From Macrococcoides canis (lineage in GTDB: Bacteria; Bacillota; Bacilli; Staphylococcales; Staphylococcaceae), in contig NZ_CP021059.1 of assembly GCF_002119805.1 (NCBI RefSeq), forward strand, positions 558,001 to 622,000: 64,000 nt of DNA, in the 5' to 3' direction. The translations under genes were made by a program, and so were the position numbers. The notes beneath the pieces are model-generated. The model had not been told where the DNA came from. It made no database searches and saw nothing but the letters and a program-made list of their open reading frames with translations. Of the stretch, positions 26,707 to 35,739 are shown one piece after another (positions within the stretch are counted from its first letter, which is position 1; every line of letters starts with the position of its first letter).

Positions 26707-27646
26707 AACACTATATATTGACGAAAGAAATGGAGTAAATATTTGCAGCCATCCCATCGATATTGATACAGATGCGAAATTTATGTGGGTAGATATGAGT
26801 GTCCCTACCGTTGAAGAGAACTTGTTGCTCAGTCAATTTTTTCACTTCCATCCGCTATCTATCGAAGATGCAATTTCAGTTAAACAACGCCCGAAACATA
26901 AAGAATATGATGACTATCTGTTCTTTGTATTCCATGCGATTGATTTAACGACGATGAAACCAGAAGAGATCGATATCTTTATTAACGATCGCATGATTGT
27001 AACTTATCATAAGGAAAGCTCTGAAGAAGTTGATAAAGTATGGCAGTATATGCTGAATAAAAGAATTAATGAAAAAGTAACGACAAGAGAAATCATGTAT
27101 AAAATACTTGATGCAATCGTAGATAATTATTTTCCATTTGTCTATGATTTAGAAGAAAAGGTATTCTCGTTTGAAGACCGACATTCCGTAAACCTGTCGA
27201 CAGAAGAACTGATTGATGAAACATTTGATCTGCGTGAGGATCTGCTGCTGATCAGAAGAACGGTATTGCCGATGAAAGATTTAGTTTATCGCTTATTAGA
27301 AGGCAGAATCTTATTGCTGAGTAAGAAACAAAAAATATTCCTGCACCATATTAATGACCATCTGATCAAACAAGTAGAGATGATTGAATCCTCTCGAGAA
27401 ATGACAGCTGACATTCGAGATAACTATATATCACTTAACTCCTTTAAGATGAATAATATAATGAAAATCTTAACGATTTATTCCGTGATATTTATGCCGT
27501 TAACATTGATTGCGGGAATCTATGGTATGAATTTCGATGTGATGCCAGAGCTGCACTTTAAATATGGTTATTTGATGGTGTGGATTGTGATGATTGTCAT
27601 AACGCTCGGTATGATCGGATATTTCAGGAAGAAACATTGGTTTTAA
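26699..27646 (+). CDS. corA: CorA-family magnesium/cobalt transporter
   Basis: 315 residues: a cytoplasmic N-terminal domain, a long stalk helix, and two C-terminal membrane helices. The selectivity motif GMN is at residues 276-278 (IYGMNFDVMPE), followed by the second helix and the basic tail RKKHWF. CorA pentamers take up Mg2+. Overlaps the preceding acetyltransferase gene. Directly after it comes an unusual palindromic element. Confidence 0.93.
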   Translation: MIRTLYIDERNGVNICSHPIDIDTDAKFMWVDMSVPTVEENLLLSQFFHFHPLSIEDAISVKQRPKHKEYDDYLFFVFHAIDLTTMKPEEIDIFINDRMIVTYHKESSEEVDKVWQYMLNKRINEKVTTREIMYKILDAIVDNYFPFVYDLEEKVFSFEDRHSVNLSTEELIDETFDLREDLLLIRRTVLPMKDLVYRLLEGRILLLSKKQKIFLHHINDHLIKQVEMIESSREMTADIRDNYISLNSFKMNNIMKILTIYSVIFMPLTLIAGIYGMNFDVMPELHFKYGYLMVWIVMIVITLGMIGYFRKKHWF

Positions 27647-27660
27647 ATGCGATTTTACTT

Positions 27661-27797
27661 CTGTCACGACCTGTTGACGGCGTTTCACGAGCAGACACTT
27701 CAATAAAATCAAAAAGATTGCTTGAAACAAAGAGCGTTTCTCGCAATCTTTTCGTGATTTTACTCGTGTCTAAGCGCTCGTGTCACGACCTGTTGAC
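27661..27797. repeat. Palindromic element flanked by 17-bp direct repeats
   Basis: A roughly 97-nt imperfect palindrome (27686-27782) begins CACGAGC and ends GCTCGTG. Inner paired blocks are GACAC/GTGTC, AAAATC/GATTTT, AAAGATTGC/GCAATCTTT and GAAAC/GTTTC. The 17-mer TGTCACGACCTGTTGAC occurs at 27662-27678 and again at 27781-27797, flanking or overlapping the palindrome ends. The central AAAGATTGC/GCAATCTTTT hairpin could end transcription. The right repeat also forms the last codons of the convergent cupin gene. It looks like a small dispersed or MITE-like repeat; origin unknown. Confidence 0.8.
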
Positions 27798-28292
27798 AGT
27801 ACTGCATTGATATATATTATGCCATTCTTTAAACATCGGGCCGGTGCTTCCACTTACCGGGTCGGTGTCAGGCAATGGTACAGTATTGATTATTTTGTTT
27901 ACATCATTTATGTCTTCATAAGTGGTTGATGTTTCTACTGTTGATGTTTCCGGGTATGCACCGACAACTTTAAAGTCTTCGCTTTGTTCTAATTTTTTAT
28001 GGCCATAACCTGCTGGTAATAATAGTACATCACCTTGTGCAACTTCAATCTTTTGACCGTTTTCCCCACCGATTAATAGTTTGGCACTGCCACTTTTGAT
28101 CCCGAGTACTTCATGCTGATTAGGATGAAAGTGATGATAGTCAAATACACCGTTCGTCCATATATTATGCCATCCATTATTTTCGAAGCGTGTTTCGAAA
28201 TCACTGTCCTTTGTATTATAGATAATTACAGGTAAAATCATATGGTTGGGTGTAGATGGAGAAGTGGGTGTGTGCAATATTTTATATTTCAT
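27783..28292 (-). CDS. Cupin protein, YjlB-like
   Basis: 169 residues. The core VLGIKSGSAKLLIGG and VAQGDVLLLPAGYGHKKL is a cupin barrel of the B. subtilis YjlB kind, with FDYHHFHPNQHE supplying candidate metal-binding histidines. Function unknown. AAAGGAGGTACAGC precedes the ATG. The last eight codons (QCSTVNRS and stop) lie within the right-hand 17-bp repeat of the neighbouring element, so the C-terminus may have been replaced by its insertion. Confidence 0.82.
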   Translation of the reverse strand: MKYKILHTPTSPSTPNHMILPVIIYNTKDSDFETRFENNGWHNIWTNGVFDYHHFHPNQHEVLGIKSGSAKLLIGGENGQKIEVAQGDVLLLPAGYGHKKLEQSEDFKVVGAYPETSTVETSTTYEDINDVNKIINTVPLPDTDPVSGSTGPMFKEWHNIYQCSTVNRS

Positions 28293-28400
28293 ATGCTGTA
28301 CCTCCTTTTATTGAAGTATACCCGTTGTTAAGTGGGTTAATACAATATATTTTACTGTAATTATGATAGAATGTAGTTATATTGTGAAGGTGGGATTGTA

Positions 28401-29276
28401 TTGAAATATGTAACAAGTGTACTGGCACTTGCTGTAGTGCTGAGTGCATGTGGCAATAAGGAGGCAGACTTAAAGCAGTCTGTAGAAAAGCTTGATGCAG
28501 AGAAGAAAGAACTTACGAAAGAATATAATGCAATTAAAGAAAAAAATGATAATCTTGATGAAAAGATAAAAGCGAATGAAGATAAATTAAAAGAGATAGA
28601 AGAAAAAAGGGAAGCAGAAATCAAAGAACAGATCGCAAAAGAGGAAGCGGCTAAGAAGCTAGAAGAAGAAAAGCGTAAGACGATGGATAAACTGAAGCAA
28701 GAAGAACGCTTAAAGCAGCAGCAAAAAGTTAAGCAGATGTTAGCTGCTAAAACGATGCCGAATACGATAGAGCCGACCACGCATGGCGAATCAACGCTTG
28801 TGAAGTCCATTGATAATGTTAATTTATCGTTACAGGATAACGGTATTGAGAGCAATGTTAAGCGTCTGCAGATTTTCAAGATTACAAATATCGAAAATCA
28901 GAAGGTTATCTTTAAAGGTGCATCGTCCGGTTATACGCTCCTATATGAAGTCCATACGAAGAATAATAATCAGACCCCGGTCTACTATAACAATACGGGC
29001 AAGCTTGTCGTCGGAAAGACTGTAATCTATTCTGACGGGACATCATTTATTCCTCAGGAGCTACAGGAAAGTTTCGTGAAATCGGGAGAGCGTGCATACA
29101 ATGAATATGGACCAAAGGAGTCTACGGTGAGCTATAAATCGATTACTCTAGACGAAAAGACATATCAAGGACTCATACAAAATGGAGGCAAGCTCTATTT
29201 ATTAGGCGGTACTTCAACAGAGCCTAATAGTGAAATGCAATCAGAAATAGTATCAGAACCTTATACGATCTCCTGA
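28401..29276 (+). CDS. Lipoprotein with long coiled coil
   Basis: 291 residues. The signal MKYVTSVLALAVVLSAC ends at a lipobox LSAC, so Cys17 would be lipidated. Residues of about 20-115 are a Lys/Glu-rich coiled coil (KLDAEKKELTKEYN, and so on to LKQQQKVKQML), followed by a ~170-residue globular domain beginning NTIEPTTHGES. The C-terminal domain is not recognised. The start is a TTG with AAGGTGGG six bases before it. Probably exposed on the outer membrane face; role unknown. Confidence 0.8.
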   Translation: MKYVTSVLALAVVLSACGNKEADLKQSVEKLDAEKKELTKEYNAIKEKNDNLDEKIKANEDKLKEIEEKREAEIKEQIAKEEAAKKLEEEKRKTMDKLKQEERLKQQQKVKQMLAAKTMPNTIEPTTHGESTLVKSIDNVNLSLQDNGIESNVKRLQIFKITNIENQKVIFKGASSGYTLLYEVHTKNNNQTPVYYNNTGKLVVGKTVIYSDGTSFIPQELQESFVKSGERAYNEYGPKESTVSYKSITLDEKTYQGLIQNGGKLYLLGGTSTEPNSEMQSEIVSEPYTIS

Positions 29277-29332
29277 TGTTTTTCTTTTATATATTAAGGG
29301 AATAATAAATCAAATATAATAGAGGTGATATT

Positions 29333-29629
29333 ATGCATGAAGAAAAGTTCGTATTAATGGAAGGCGAAACGATGACATTGGTTGAAATTGCGAAAGAGTT
29401 AGAGCATATTACAGGTTATACAACACGTGATACTTTGGGTGATATTGACCGTGTTGTTGCACAGAAACCAAACTTTGAGCAAGATTTTGAAACGTATGTA
29501 ATCAATTATCAGTTTAACGAGTCTGAAGATGAAGTGGATGTAACTGTTACTACTCCGAAAGATGGCAGACAATATCTGAAGAATGACAAAGTTAAGATCA
29601 GATTAATATCATATAAAACGAGATCATAA
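29333..29629 (+). CDS. Small conserved-looking protein of unknown function
   Basis: 98 residues, acidic and soluble, with no signal or membrane segment. It has a well-placed ribosome binding site (AGAGGTGATATT) and its own terminator, so it is probably expressed. The N-terminal half is helical (EGETMTLVEIAKELEHITG) and the C-terminal half beta-rich (EVDVTVTTPKDGRQYLKNDKVKIRLISYK). I do not recognise the family. Confidence 0.65.
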   Translation: MHEEKFVLMEGETMTLVEIAKELEHITGYTTRDTLGDIDRVVAQKPNFEQDFETYVINYQFNESEDEVDVTVTTPKDGRQYLKNDKVKIRLISYKTRS

Positions 29630-29655
29630 AGCCTTAGCTTCTGTTAAGGCTTTTT
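29628..29655 (+). terminator. Terminator after the 98-residue gene
   Basis: AAAGCCTTA pairs with TAAGGCTTT, then T run; it begins at the stop codon. Confidence 0.8.
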
Positions 29656-29670
29656 ATAAAGGAGACAGTT

Positions 29671-31131
29671 ATGAAGAGGTTGATAATTTTATCCGCATTA
29701 TTTCTCGCAGGGTGCACGCAGCCTGCACAGTTGTATAATGGACAGGCTGATGTATTATTTGATGCGGCGCACGGCCAGACTGCAGGTGAGGCAGACTGGG
29801 TGATTGATGGTGCATTCTCTAGTTTTAATGATGTAATTCGTGACATGGATTATAAAACAGTAAGTACGGAATATGACACGACATTAACATATGAAAAATT
29901 AAAACAGTACAAAGCAGTCATCATACCTGAACCTAATATCCCGTTCAAAGTTGAAGAACAGGAGGCCATCGAACGATTTGTCGGTGAAGGAGGCAGTATT
30001 ATGATGATTGCTGATCACTATAATGCTGACCGAAATTTAAATCGATTTGATTCTTCAGAAATATTCAATGGATATCGCAGAGGTGCATTTGATGATATTA
30101 CAAAAGGGTTATCACACGATGAAAAGCAGTCAGAACGTATGGAGGATGTAAAAAGTTCAGATTTTCTTTCAGATACATTTGGTGTACGTTTCAGATATAA
30201 TGCGCTTAATAATGTCAGGATTGATGTCGATCCAGCACATGATGCTTTCGGTCTTCTGAACAATGTGAAAAGTGTCAATATGCATGCAGGCAGTACGATA
30301 GCAATTACAAATCCTAAAATTGCAAAAGGAATTATCTATCCGGATAAACTGTCGCAAAAGGATCGCTGGCCGCATGCGGTTGACCAGGGAGTCTACACAA
30401 ATGGAGGTACAGATGAAGGTGCTTTCGTAGCAATCAGTAAGTACAAAAAAGGAAAGGCTGTCTTTATCGGTGATTCTTCAATTGTAGAAGATGAAACGCC
30501 AAAGTATGTACGTGAAGATAACGGTAATTCGAAAGAAACATATGATGGCATTGGAGAGGCGAGCCATAAAACACTCTTAAAAAACTTAGTTGCGTGGATG
30601 ATGCAACCTGAAGATTATACTACGCTTGTAGGTAAGACGAAGCCAGATCAAAAGACACCATTATTAAGCATGGAAATTCCGCAGCAATCTACGGAACCAA
30701 AGCATGAACCTTGGGGACAACCAGGACACGGGTATTTATGGTACGATCCCTCTACTTTTGAACAAGGGAGTTTCGGTGCGGATTCAAATAAACGAGTGGA
30801 GCATAAATCTGTAACAACTGAAGATGGACCTATTGAAATACAGGCACCATCATCCATCAAGCCTGGAGACTATATAAAGATCGATGTATATAGTCAAAAA
30901 CAGCTGGAAGATGTCGCAATCGAACTTATAGATAGTGATGGAGAACAAGTTGGATTATTTAACGGCCGTCCTCCTGGAAAATCTGATACATATGATATGA
31001 AAGCAAAAGATAATCGCTTTCATTGTTATTTTAATGGTAAGATTGCAAGAGAAGCATCTCAATCAGTTGCAGTTAAAGTATATTCAAAAGGACAAATGAT
31101 AGACAGTAAGCGTATAGACATAAATAGCTGA
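29671..31131 (+). CDS. Lipoprotein with GATase-like domain (Bacillus-type)
   Basis: 486 residues. A short signal ends at LAGC, so the mature protein is lipid-anchored. The first domain (LFDAAHGQTAGEADWVIDG, IIPEPNIPF, GGSIMMIADHYNADRN, GYRRGAFDDITKG) belongs to a Firmicute family of extracellular proteins with a glutamine-amidotransferase-like fold. The C-terminal ~90 residues look like a small beta domain. Family function is unknown; database entries often call it a DNA-binding protein without evidence. An M6 protease gene follows after 14 bases. Confidence 0.78.
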   Translation: MKRLIILSALFLAGCTQPAQLYNGQADVLFDAAHGQTAGEADWVIDGAFSSFNDVIRDMDYKTVSTEYDTTLTYEKLKQYKAVIIPEPNIPFKVEEQEAIERFVGEGGSIMMIADHYNADRNLNRFDSSEIFNGYRRGAFDDITKGLSHDEKQSERMEDVKSSDFLSDTFGVRFRYNALNNVRIDVDPAHDAFGLLNNVKSVNMHAGSTIAITNPKIAKGIIYPDKLSQKDRWPHAVDQGVYTNGGTDEGAFVAISKYKKGKAVFIGDSSIVEDETPKYVREDNGNSKETYDGIGEASHKTLLKNLVAWMMQPEDYTTLVGKTKPDQKTPLLSMEIPQQSTEPKHEPWGQPGHGYLWYDPSTFEQGSFGADSNKRVEHKSVTTEDGPIEIQAPSSIKPGDYIKIDVYSQKQLEDVAIELIDSDGEQVGLFNGRPPGKSDTYDMKAKDNRFHCYFNGKIAREASQSVAVKVYSKGQMIDSKRIDINS

Positions 31132-31145
31132 AAAGAGGTCGGACA

Positions 31146-32831
31146 ATGAAGCTTATAAAGTTGATTGTGAGTATCGGTATATGTTCATTAACATTTACTA
31201 GTAATGTACAGGCATCTGAAAAACAGCCAAATGATAATGTTCAGTTAGAGAACACTGAAAAAGTAAAGACAAAACCGATAATTACCCAGAAGAAAATCGT
31301 TCAGACGAAAGCAATACCACCTTTTAAATCCAAACCTTATAAAGGATCGGTCATCAATGAAAATGTACTGGTCGTATTGATGGATTTTAGTAATGCACCG
31401 CATGGAAAACTTACGCAGGCAGATACCGAAAACTATATTAAATCATATGATAGAAAGTATTATAATGACTTGTTCTTCGGTAAGAACGTCACAGGTCCAA
31501 AAGGATACAAATATCATTCGCTTAAATCTTATTATAATAGTGCATCAAGTGGCAGCCTTTTATTAACAGGGCAAGTAGCGGGATGGTATCGTGCGAAACA
31601 TCCGATACAATATTACGGTGCTAACAATGATGCACGTGCTTCTGAACTCGTTATGGAAGCTGCAGCAAAAGTTGCGAAAGATAAAAAGGTCGATATGAAA
31701 CGCTATGACAGATTTGATTATTATGATCTTGATAAAGATAAAAAGGTGAACGAACCAGACGGTATCATCGATAAGTTTGTTGTCGTATATAGTGGTGTCG
31801 GTGAAAGTGAAGGTGGCGGGAAATTTGGACAGAATACTATTTGGGAACATGTTTCCGAAGTACCATTCACTAAAGATCATAAACCATCAACGATTCCAGG
31901 AACTTATAGTAAAACTTCGAAGTATTTAAAGAAACGACTTGCGATTGCAGAGTATGGCATGATATCTGAAGATAGTACAGTTGGAACAGCAGCACATGAG
32001 TTTGGACATATGCTCGGTTTACCTGATGAATACGATACTTCGAGTGCATCGATGAGTCATGCTGGTGAGCCTGTTCGTTACTGGTCGCTAATGAGCTACG
32101 GTAAAGATGCCGGTAAGATTCCTGGCATGAACCCGGTCAATATGAGTCCTTATGCTAAGATGCTTATTCAGAGAATCTACGGCGGTAACTGGATTCATAT
32201 CAATGAAGTAGATTATAAGCAGATTAATTCGAAGAAGAAGTATTACTTGCTGGATCAATCCGCTTACAAAGGACAGAATAACAACGTCATTAAAGTGAAT
32301 TTGCCTCCACTGCAAAAGAAAGTGAAGGGAAAGCTGAAAACATATAAGCGCTATTACTTAATTGAGTGGAGAAATCATACAGGTTTAGATATCGGATTAT
32401 CAAGAATTAAAGATCCTTTTGGCTTAAATAAATATGGTAAAGGAATGCTTGTATGGTATGTGAATGAGTATTATAAAGATAATAGTAATTTATCTAAACA
32501 TTTTGGTGAAAGTTTGATTGGAGTAGTCGATGCGAGCCCTGGAAATATTCGTACTTCAGGTGGGTATATGCCGATGACAGATATACAAATTTTTGATGCA
32601 CCATTTAATACGAAATCTTTTGGGCAATACAATTCGAATAAAAACTATTTCTTCAAGAAGAAATCTACAGCACCAGTATCACTTTTCAATGACAAGAATT
32701 ATTCCAAAAAGGCGATGTTAAATATGCAGGCCCCAGATAGTAGCCGTGTGTTGCCGCAACTTGGTATTAAAATTAAAGTTGAAGGCCAAAATAAAGAGGG
32801 TACAGTCGGAAAGATCAGTATATATAAATAA
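31146..32831 (+). CDS. Secreted M6-family metalloprotease, InhA-like
   Basis: 561 residues. A signal peptide (MKLIKLIVSIGICSLTFTSNVQAS) precedes a short spacer and the protease. The zinc motif HEFGHMLGLPDEYD (HExxH) is followed by GEPVRYWSLMSYG, as in Bacillus immune inhibitor A, with a calcium-type loop YYDLDKDKKVNEPDGIID before it. InhA-type enzymes degrade host or competitor proteins. The substrate is unknown. Co-transcribed with the upstream lipoprotein gene (14-base gap). Confidence 0.88.
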   Translation: MKLIKLIVSIGICSLTFTSNVQASEKQPNDNVQLENTEKVKTKPIITQKKIVQTKAIPPFKSKPYKGSVINENVLVVLMDFSNAPHGKLTQADTENYIKSYDRKYYNDLFFGKNVTGPKGYKYHSLKSYYNSASSGSLLLTGQVAGWYRAKHPIQYYGANNDARASELVMEAAAKVAKDKKVDMKRYDRFDYYDLDKDKKVNEPDGIIDKFVVVYSGVGESEGGGKFGQNTIWEHVSEVPFTKDHKPSTIPGTYSKTSKYLKKRLAIAEYGMISEDSTVGTAAHEFGHMLGLPDEYDTSSASMSHAGEPVRYWSLMSYGKDAGKIPGMNPVNMSPYAKMLIQRIYGGNWIHINEVDYKQINSKKKYYLLDQSAYKGQNNNVIKVNLPPLQKKVKGKLKTYKRYYLIEWRNHTGLDIGLSRIKDPFGLNKYGKGMLVWYVNEYYKDNSNLSKHFGESLIGVVDASPGNIRTSGGYMPMTDIQIFDAPFNTKSFGQYNSNKNYFFKKKSTAPVSLFNDKNYSKKAMLNMQAPDSSRVLPQLGIKIKVEGQNKEGTVGKISIYK

Positions 32832-32841
32832 GGGGTAAACG

Positions 32842-33357
32842 ATGACATACTTTGAAACGGAACGTCTCATTTTTAGAAATTGGCATGAAGCAGATCTTGT
32901 ACATTATATTGAACTGAATCGCAATTTTGAAGTGAGAGCATTCTTTCCGGATATATTGAGCAAAGAAAGAAGCGAACGCATCTTTGAGATGATGTACAAA
33001 GAAATAGATCATAACAAACTCGGTTTATTTGCAGTGACTTTAAAAGATGGTACGTTTATCGGATTTATTGGGACGCTGTATGCAGCATATGACACGGCAA
33101 TACCTCATAGTCCATTCTATGAAATTGGCTGGAGGATACTACCACAATTTACCGGTAATGGTTATGCTACAGAAGGAGCACGCGGTCTGATGGATTATAT
33201 GCGTATGTTAAAGATAGAAGACTTATATGCATATACTTCTGTCAATAATAAGAAGAGTATCAATGTAATGAAGAAGATAGGAATGAAGTATGTTACAGCA
33301 TTTCATCATCCGCACTTTTCTGATGAACAAATATTATATAGGAGTGTAGTGGAATGA
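32842..33357 (+). CDS. GNAT acetyltransferase, RimJ/RimL-like
   Basis: 171 residues. The opening FETERLIFRNWHEADLVHYIELN and the segment GWRILPQFTGNGYATEGARGLMDY are typical of the RimJ/RimL group that acetylates protein N-termini or small molecules. The cofactor loop is intact. It begins ten bases after the protease gene and overlaps the next gene by four bases (ATGA). Substrate unknown. Confidence 0.85.
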   Translation: MTYFETERLIFRNWHEADLVHYIELNRNFEVRAFFPDILSKERSERIFEMMYKEIDHNKLGLFAVTLKDGTFIGFIGTLYAAYDTAIPHSPFYEIGWRILPQFTGNGYATEGARGLMDYMRMLKIEDLYAYTSVNNKKSINVMKKIGMKYVTAFHHPHFSDEQILYRSVVE

Positions 33358-33830
33358 TCTTGATCAGTAGCTGTCTCGTAGGTCACCCTGTGCGCTATGA
33401 CGGTCGTAGTAAAACAAACGTAATATTTACAGAATTAGTAGACAAGAAAAAGGCGATGCATGCATGTCCGGAAATGCTTGGTGGATTGACTGTCCCTCGT
33501 GCACCTGCTGAAATTGTAGGTGGTGATGGTGATGACTGTCTGGATGGAAGAGCGCGTGTTATTACGACTGATGGGACTGATGTCACAGCTGAATTTATCG
33601 CAGGGGCCAAGCAGACATTACAGTATTGTAAGGATTATAATGTGTCTGCAGTTGTATTGAAAGCGAACAGTCCTAGTTGTGGTAGTGATCAAATCTATGA
33701 TGGTTCCTTTAGCGGGAAACTGAAAGCTGGGAACGGCGTAACAGCCGCTTTACTTCGAAGACATGATATTCACGTTATGAGTGAGGATGAATTTGTTAAT
33801 AATTTAGATGATTCATCTTTAATCGAGTAG
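33354..33830 (+). CDS. DUF523 family protein
   Basis: 158 residues with the DUF523 pattern: ISSCLVGHPVRYDG near the N-terminus, ACPEMLGGLTVPRAPAEI and the late KANSPSCG. The three or four conserved cysteines suggest a metal or cluster site. The role is not established. It overlaps the acetyltransferase gene by four bases (ATGA), implying coupled translation. Confidence 0.85.
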   Translation: MILISSCLVGHPVRYDGRSKTNVIFTELVDKKKAMHACPEMLGGLTVPRAPAEIVGGDGDDCLDGRARVITTDGTDVTAEFIAGAKQTLQYCKDYNVSAVVLKANSPSCGSDQIYDGSFSGKLKAGNGVTAALLRRHDIHVMSEDEFVNNLDDSSLIE

Positions 33831-33869
33831 AATATGTTATGATATGTAATATTGATTGGAGTGAAACAA

Positions 33870-34346
33870 GTGATAACGATCGAACAAGTTAAAGAAAGTA
33901 CATCGATTTCTTTAGAACAATACACGCTGCCTGCAAGACAGATGTTATTTGCAGGACATCCACGCTATATATTATCCGTTCAAAGATCAGATTATGATGC
34001 TTTTATCATTAAGAAGGATGATGAAGTTATCGGTGTGTTTGCTCTTGATAGAGGTGATATTCTGAACAAGATAGATGCACCTAGAACAGCAGTTTATCTG
34101 CGTGGATTATCGATAGATTATAAACATCAGGGCAGTGGCGTTCTAAAGGAAGCAATGCCTTTGATAGAGACATATATTAAATCGAACTATGCGGATGTAA
34201 TGGCCATTTATTTAATGGTTAATGTTAAGAATGATGCATATTATGCTTTTATTAAACGCGGTTTTATTGATCAGAAGATGATGGTACGCCAAGGTCTCAG
34301 CCGTCTTAAAGTATTAAAGAAGACAATAAATAACGTCCCTGATTAA
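33870..34346 (+). CDS. GNAT family N-acetyltransferase
   Basis: About 158 residues with a GNAT core: EVIGVFALDRGD, LRGLSIDYKHQGSGVLKEAMPLI and YAFIKRGF. The usual R-x-x-G-x-G loop is replaced by KHQGSGVL, still compatible with acetyl-CoA binding. GGAGTG at 33858-33863 places the start at the GTG 33870; the TTG at 33852 lies before that site. Substrate unknown; a shared terminator separates it from a convergent gene. Confidence 0.78.
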   Translation: MITIEQVKESTSISLEQYTLPARQMLFAGHPRYILSVQRSDYDAFIIKKDDEVIGVFALDRGDILNKIDAPRTAVYLRGLSIDYKHQGSGVLKEAMPLIETYIKSNYADVMAIYLMVNVKNDAYYAFIKRGFIDQKMMVRQGLSRLKVLKKTINNVPD

Positions 34347-34361
34347 TTCAGGGACGTTATT
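34329..34361. terminator. Bidirectional terminator (acetyltransferase / DUF188 gene)
   Basis: AATAACGTCCCTGA pairs perfectly with TCAGGGACGTTATT between convergent genes; it overlaps both stop codon regions. Confidence 0.9.
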
Positions 34362-34801
34362 ATTTGTTCAAGTGTCATTTTGAATTTTGATCGGTCGGAA
34401 GCGGTAAATTTAGCAGGACCTTTTATTCGTTTGTTCATCTTTCTTGATTCATGATTGATATATCGATTTATCAGCAATGCATCAAGGTTGGAGTGTGTAT
34501 ATATAAATCCAGTATGATGAACGACATAAGCTTTGTTGATTACAATACTCGCTAATCCATAATCACCGGTAATAACGATATCATCTTTGTCGACAAGCGA
34601 TAATATTTTATAGTCTGCACTATCGCTCGACGTATCGACATATATCGACGCTACACTCGGACCGTAAATTTTAGATGAATGATGTGCATAATCTTTTACG
34701 AGAACCACCTGAATGTGATGCTGTGCAGCGATATGCACTGTTTCATCAATGACAGGAGAACTGTCGGCGTCGATGATGATTTTATAGTTAACGTCTGGCA
34801 A
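34343..34801 (-). CDS. YaiI/YqxD family protein (UPF0178/DUF188)
   Basis: About 152 residues when begun at the TTG (minus strand, 34801), which gives PDVNYKIIIDADSSPV as expected for the family. A start at 34879 would add 26 residues inside the upstream gene and lacks family support. Conserved acids (DADSSPV, DSADYKILSLV, TGDYGLASI) resemble a PIN/NYN-like nuclease fold; function unproven. It overlaps the coiled-coil gene by 14 bases. Confidence 0.8.
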   Translation of the reverse strand: MPDVNYKIIIDADSSPVIDETVHIAAQHHIQVVLVKDYAHHSSKIYGPSVASIYVDTSSDSADYKILSLVDKDDIVITGDYGLASIVINKAYVVHHTGFIYTHSNLDALLINRYINHESRKMNKRIKGPAKFTASDRSKFKMTLEQIITSLN

Positions 34802-35603
34802 TTTTTTCTGCCATCTGTTTTCTATGTTGTTCAAAAAGCTGTGCATTGCTAAAGTCTTCATCATTATGGATGTGTGCATTATGGTAATTGTTCGGTGTAT
34901 GTGCTTGTGTTAACTGACGTTTCTTGAATCCAAATAAAGAACGTCTTTGTTTTGGTGTTTTTACTTTATAGTTTTTGTACTTCTTTAATTCTTTAATTCT
35001 TAGTTTTTCATTTTCTTCTTTTTGCTTGAGCTCAGCTTTATTTCTTTCTTCAATTGATTTGTTAAGTTTCTTATCTAATTGATTGATTTCTTTCTTAACT
35101 TTCTTATCATATTTACGAGATACCGGTTGCGTTGTGCTGAACTTTCCTTTTTCAGCAAGCTTCATTTCTTTGATCAATCGTTTTTCTCGAGCCTTCTCGT
35201 TCTTTTCTTCATCACGTATTCTTGATTCAATAGACTTCGACAATGTTTGATTTAATTTGCTGATCTGTTTCTGCTCAGCTTTCTCTTGTTTCTTTTCTTC
35301 TTTTGCTTGCTGAACAAATGGTTTCATCTGTTTCTTATAGTGCAGTGCTTTTTTCTCATCTTTATATTTACCTGCAATAAATGATGATGTCGTTACAACA
35401 CCTTTTTTAATAGTAGTCGAAGCACTTTTTGCTTTTCTTGCTGCTGTTACTGTTTTATCTTTTGTAACGTCATAGGCTTTAACTGATAAGCCTGTCAGCT
35501 GTTGAACTTCTTTCTGGTCTTTTAGTTTATGACGCTCATTAATCAAAGGGACAAGAATTACTGCAGCGACATTAACGGCTGATTTAATTTTATTTTTATC
35601 CAT
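34788..35603 (-). CDS. Lys/Glu-rich helical protein with internal duplication
   Basis: 271 residues, very rich in Lys, Glu and Gln and predicted largely helical. The N-terminus has a weakly hydrophobic stretch (VNVAAVILVPLI) that could touch the membrane. Two related segments follow: QISKLNQTLSKSIESR and EINQLDKKLNKSIEER, each trailed by a charged run, which looks like an internal duplication of about 45-50 residues. I do not recognise the family. It precedes and overlaps a DUF188 gene. Confidence 0.7.
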   Translation of the reverse strand: MDKNKIKSAVNVAAVILVPLINERHKLKDQKEVQQLTGLSVKAYDVTKDKTVTAARKAKSASTTIKKGVVTTSSFIAGKYKDEKKALHYKKQMKPFVQQAKEEKKQEKAEQKQISKLNQTLSKSIESRIRDEEKNEKAREKRLIKEMKLAEKGKFSTTQPVSRKYDKKVKKEINQLDKKLNKSIEERNKAELKQKEENEKLRIKELKKYKNYKVKTPKQRRSLFGFKKRQLTQAHTPNNYHNAHIHNDEDFSNAQLFEQHRKQMAEKIARR

Positions 35604-35664
35604 ATGTAAACTCCTTTATATGTAGTTAATAGTATTATAGTATAAATACCCTATAATTTATAAA

Positions 35665-35707
35665 ATTAACAAGAGAGTAGACAATTAATGTCTACTCTCT
35701 TGTTAAT
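35665..35707 (-). terminator. Terminator of the marR gene
   Basis: A perfect 19-bp inverted repeat (35665-35683 with 35689-35707, starting ATTAACAAGAG) lies downstream of marR; the minus-strand downstream sequence is T-rich. Confidence 0.8.
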
Positions 35708-35739
35708 CTAATATTTTTAGAAGGCTCTATTTGTTTGAA

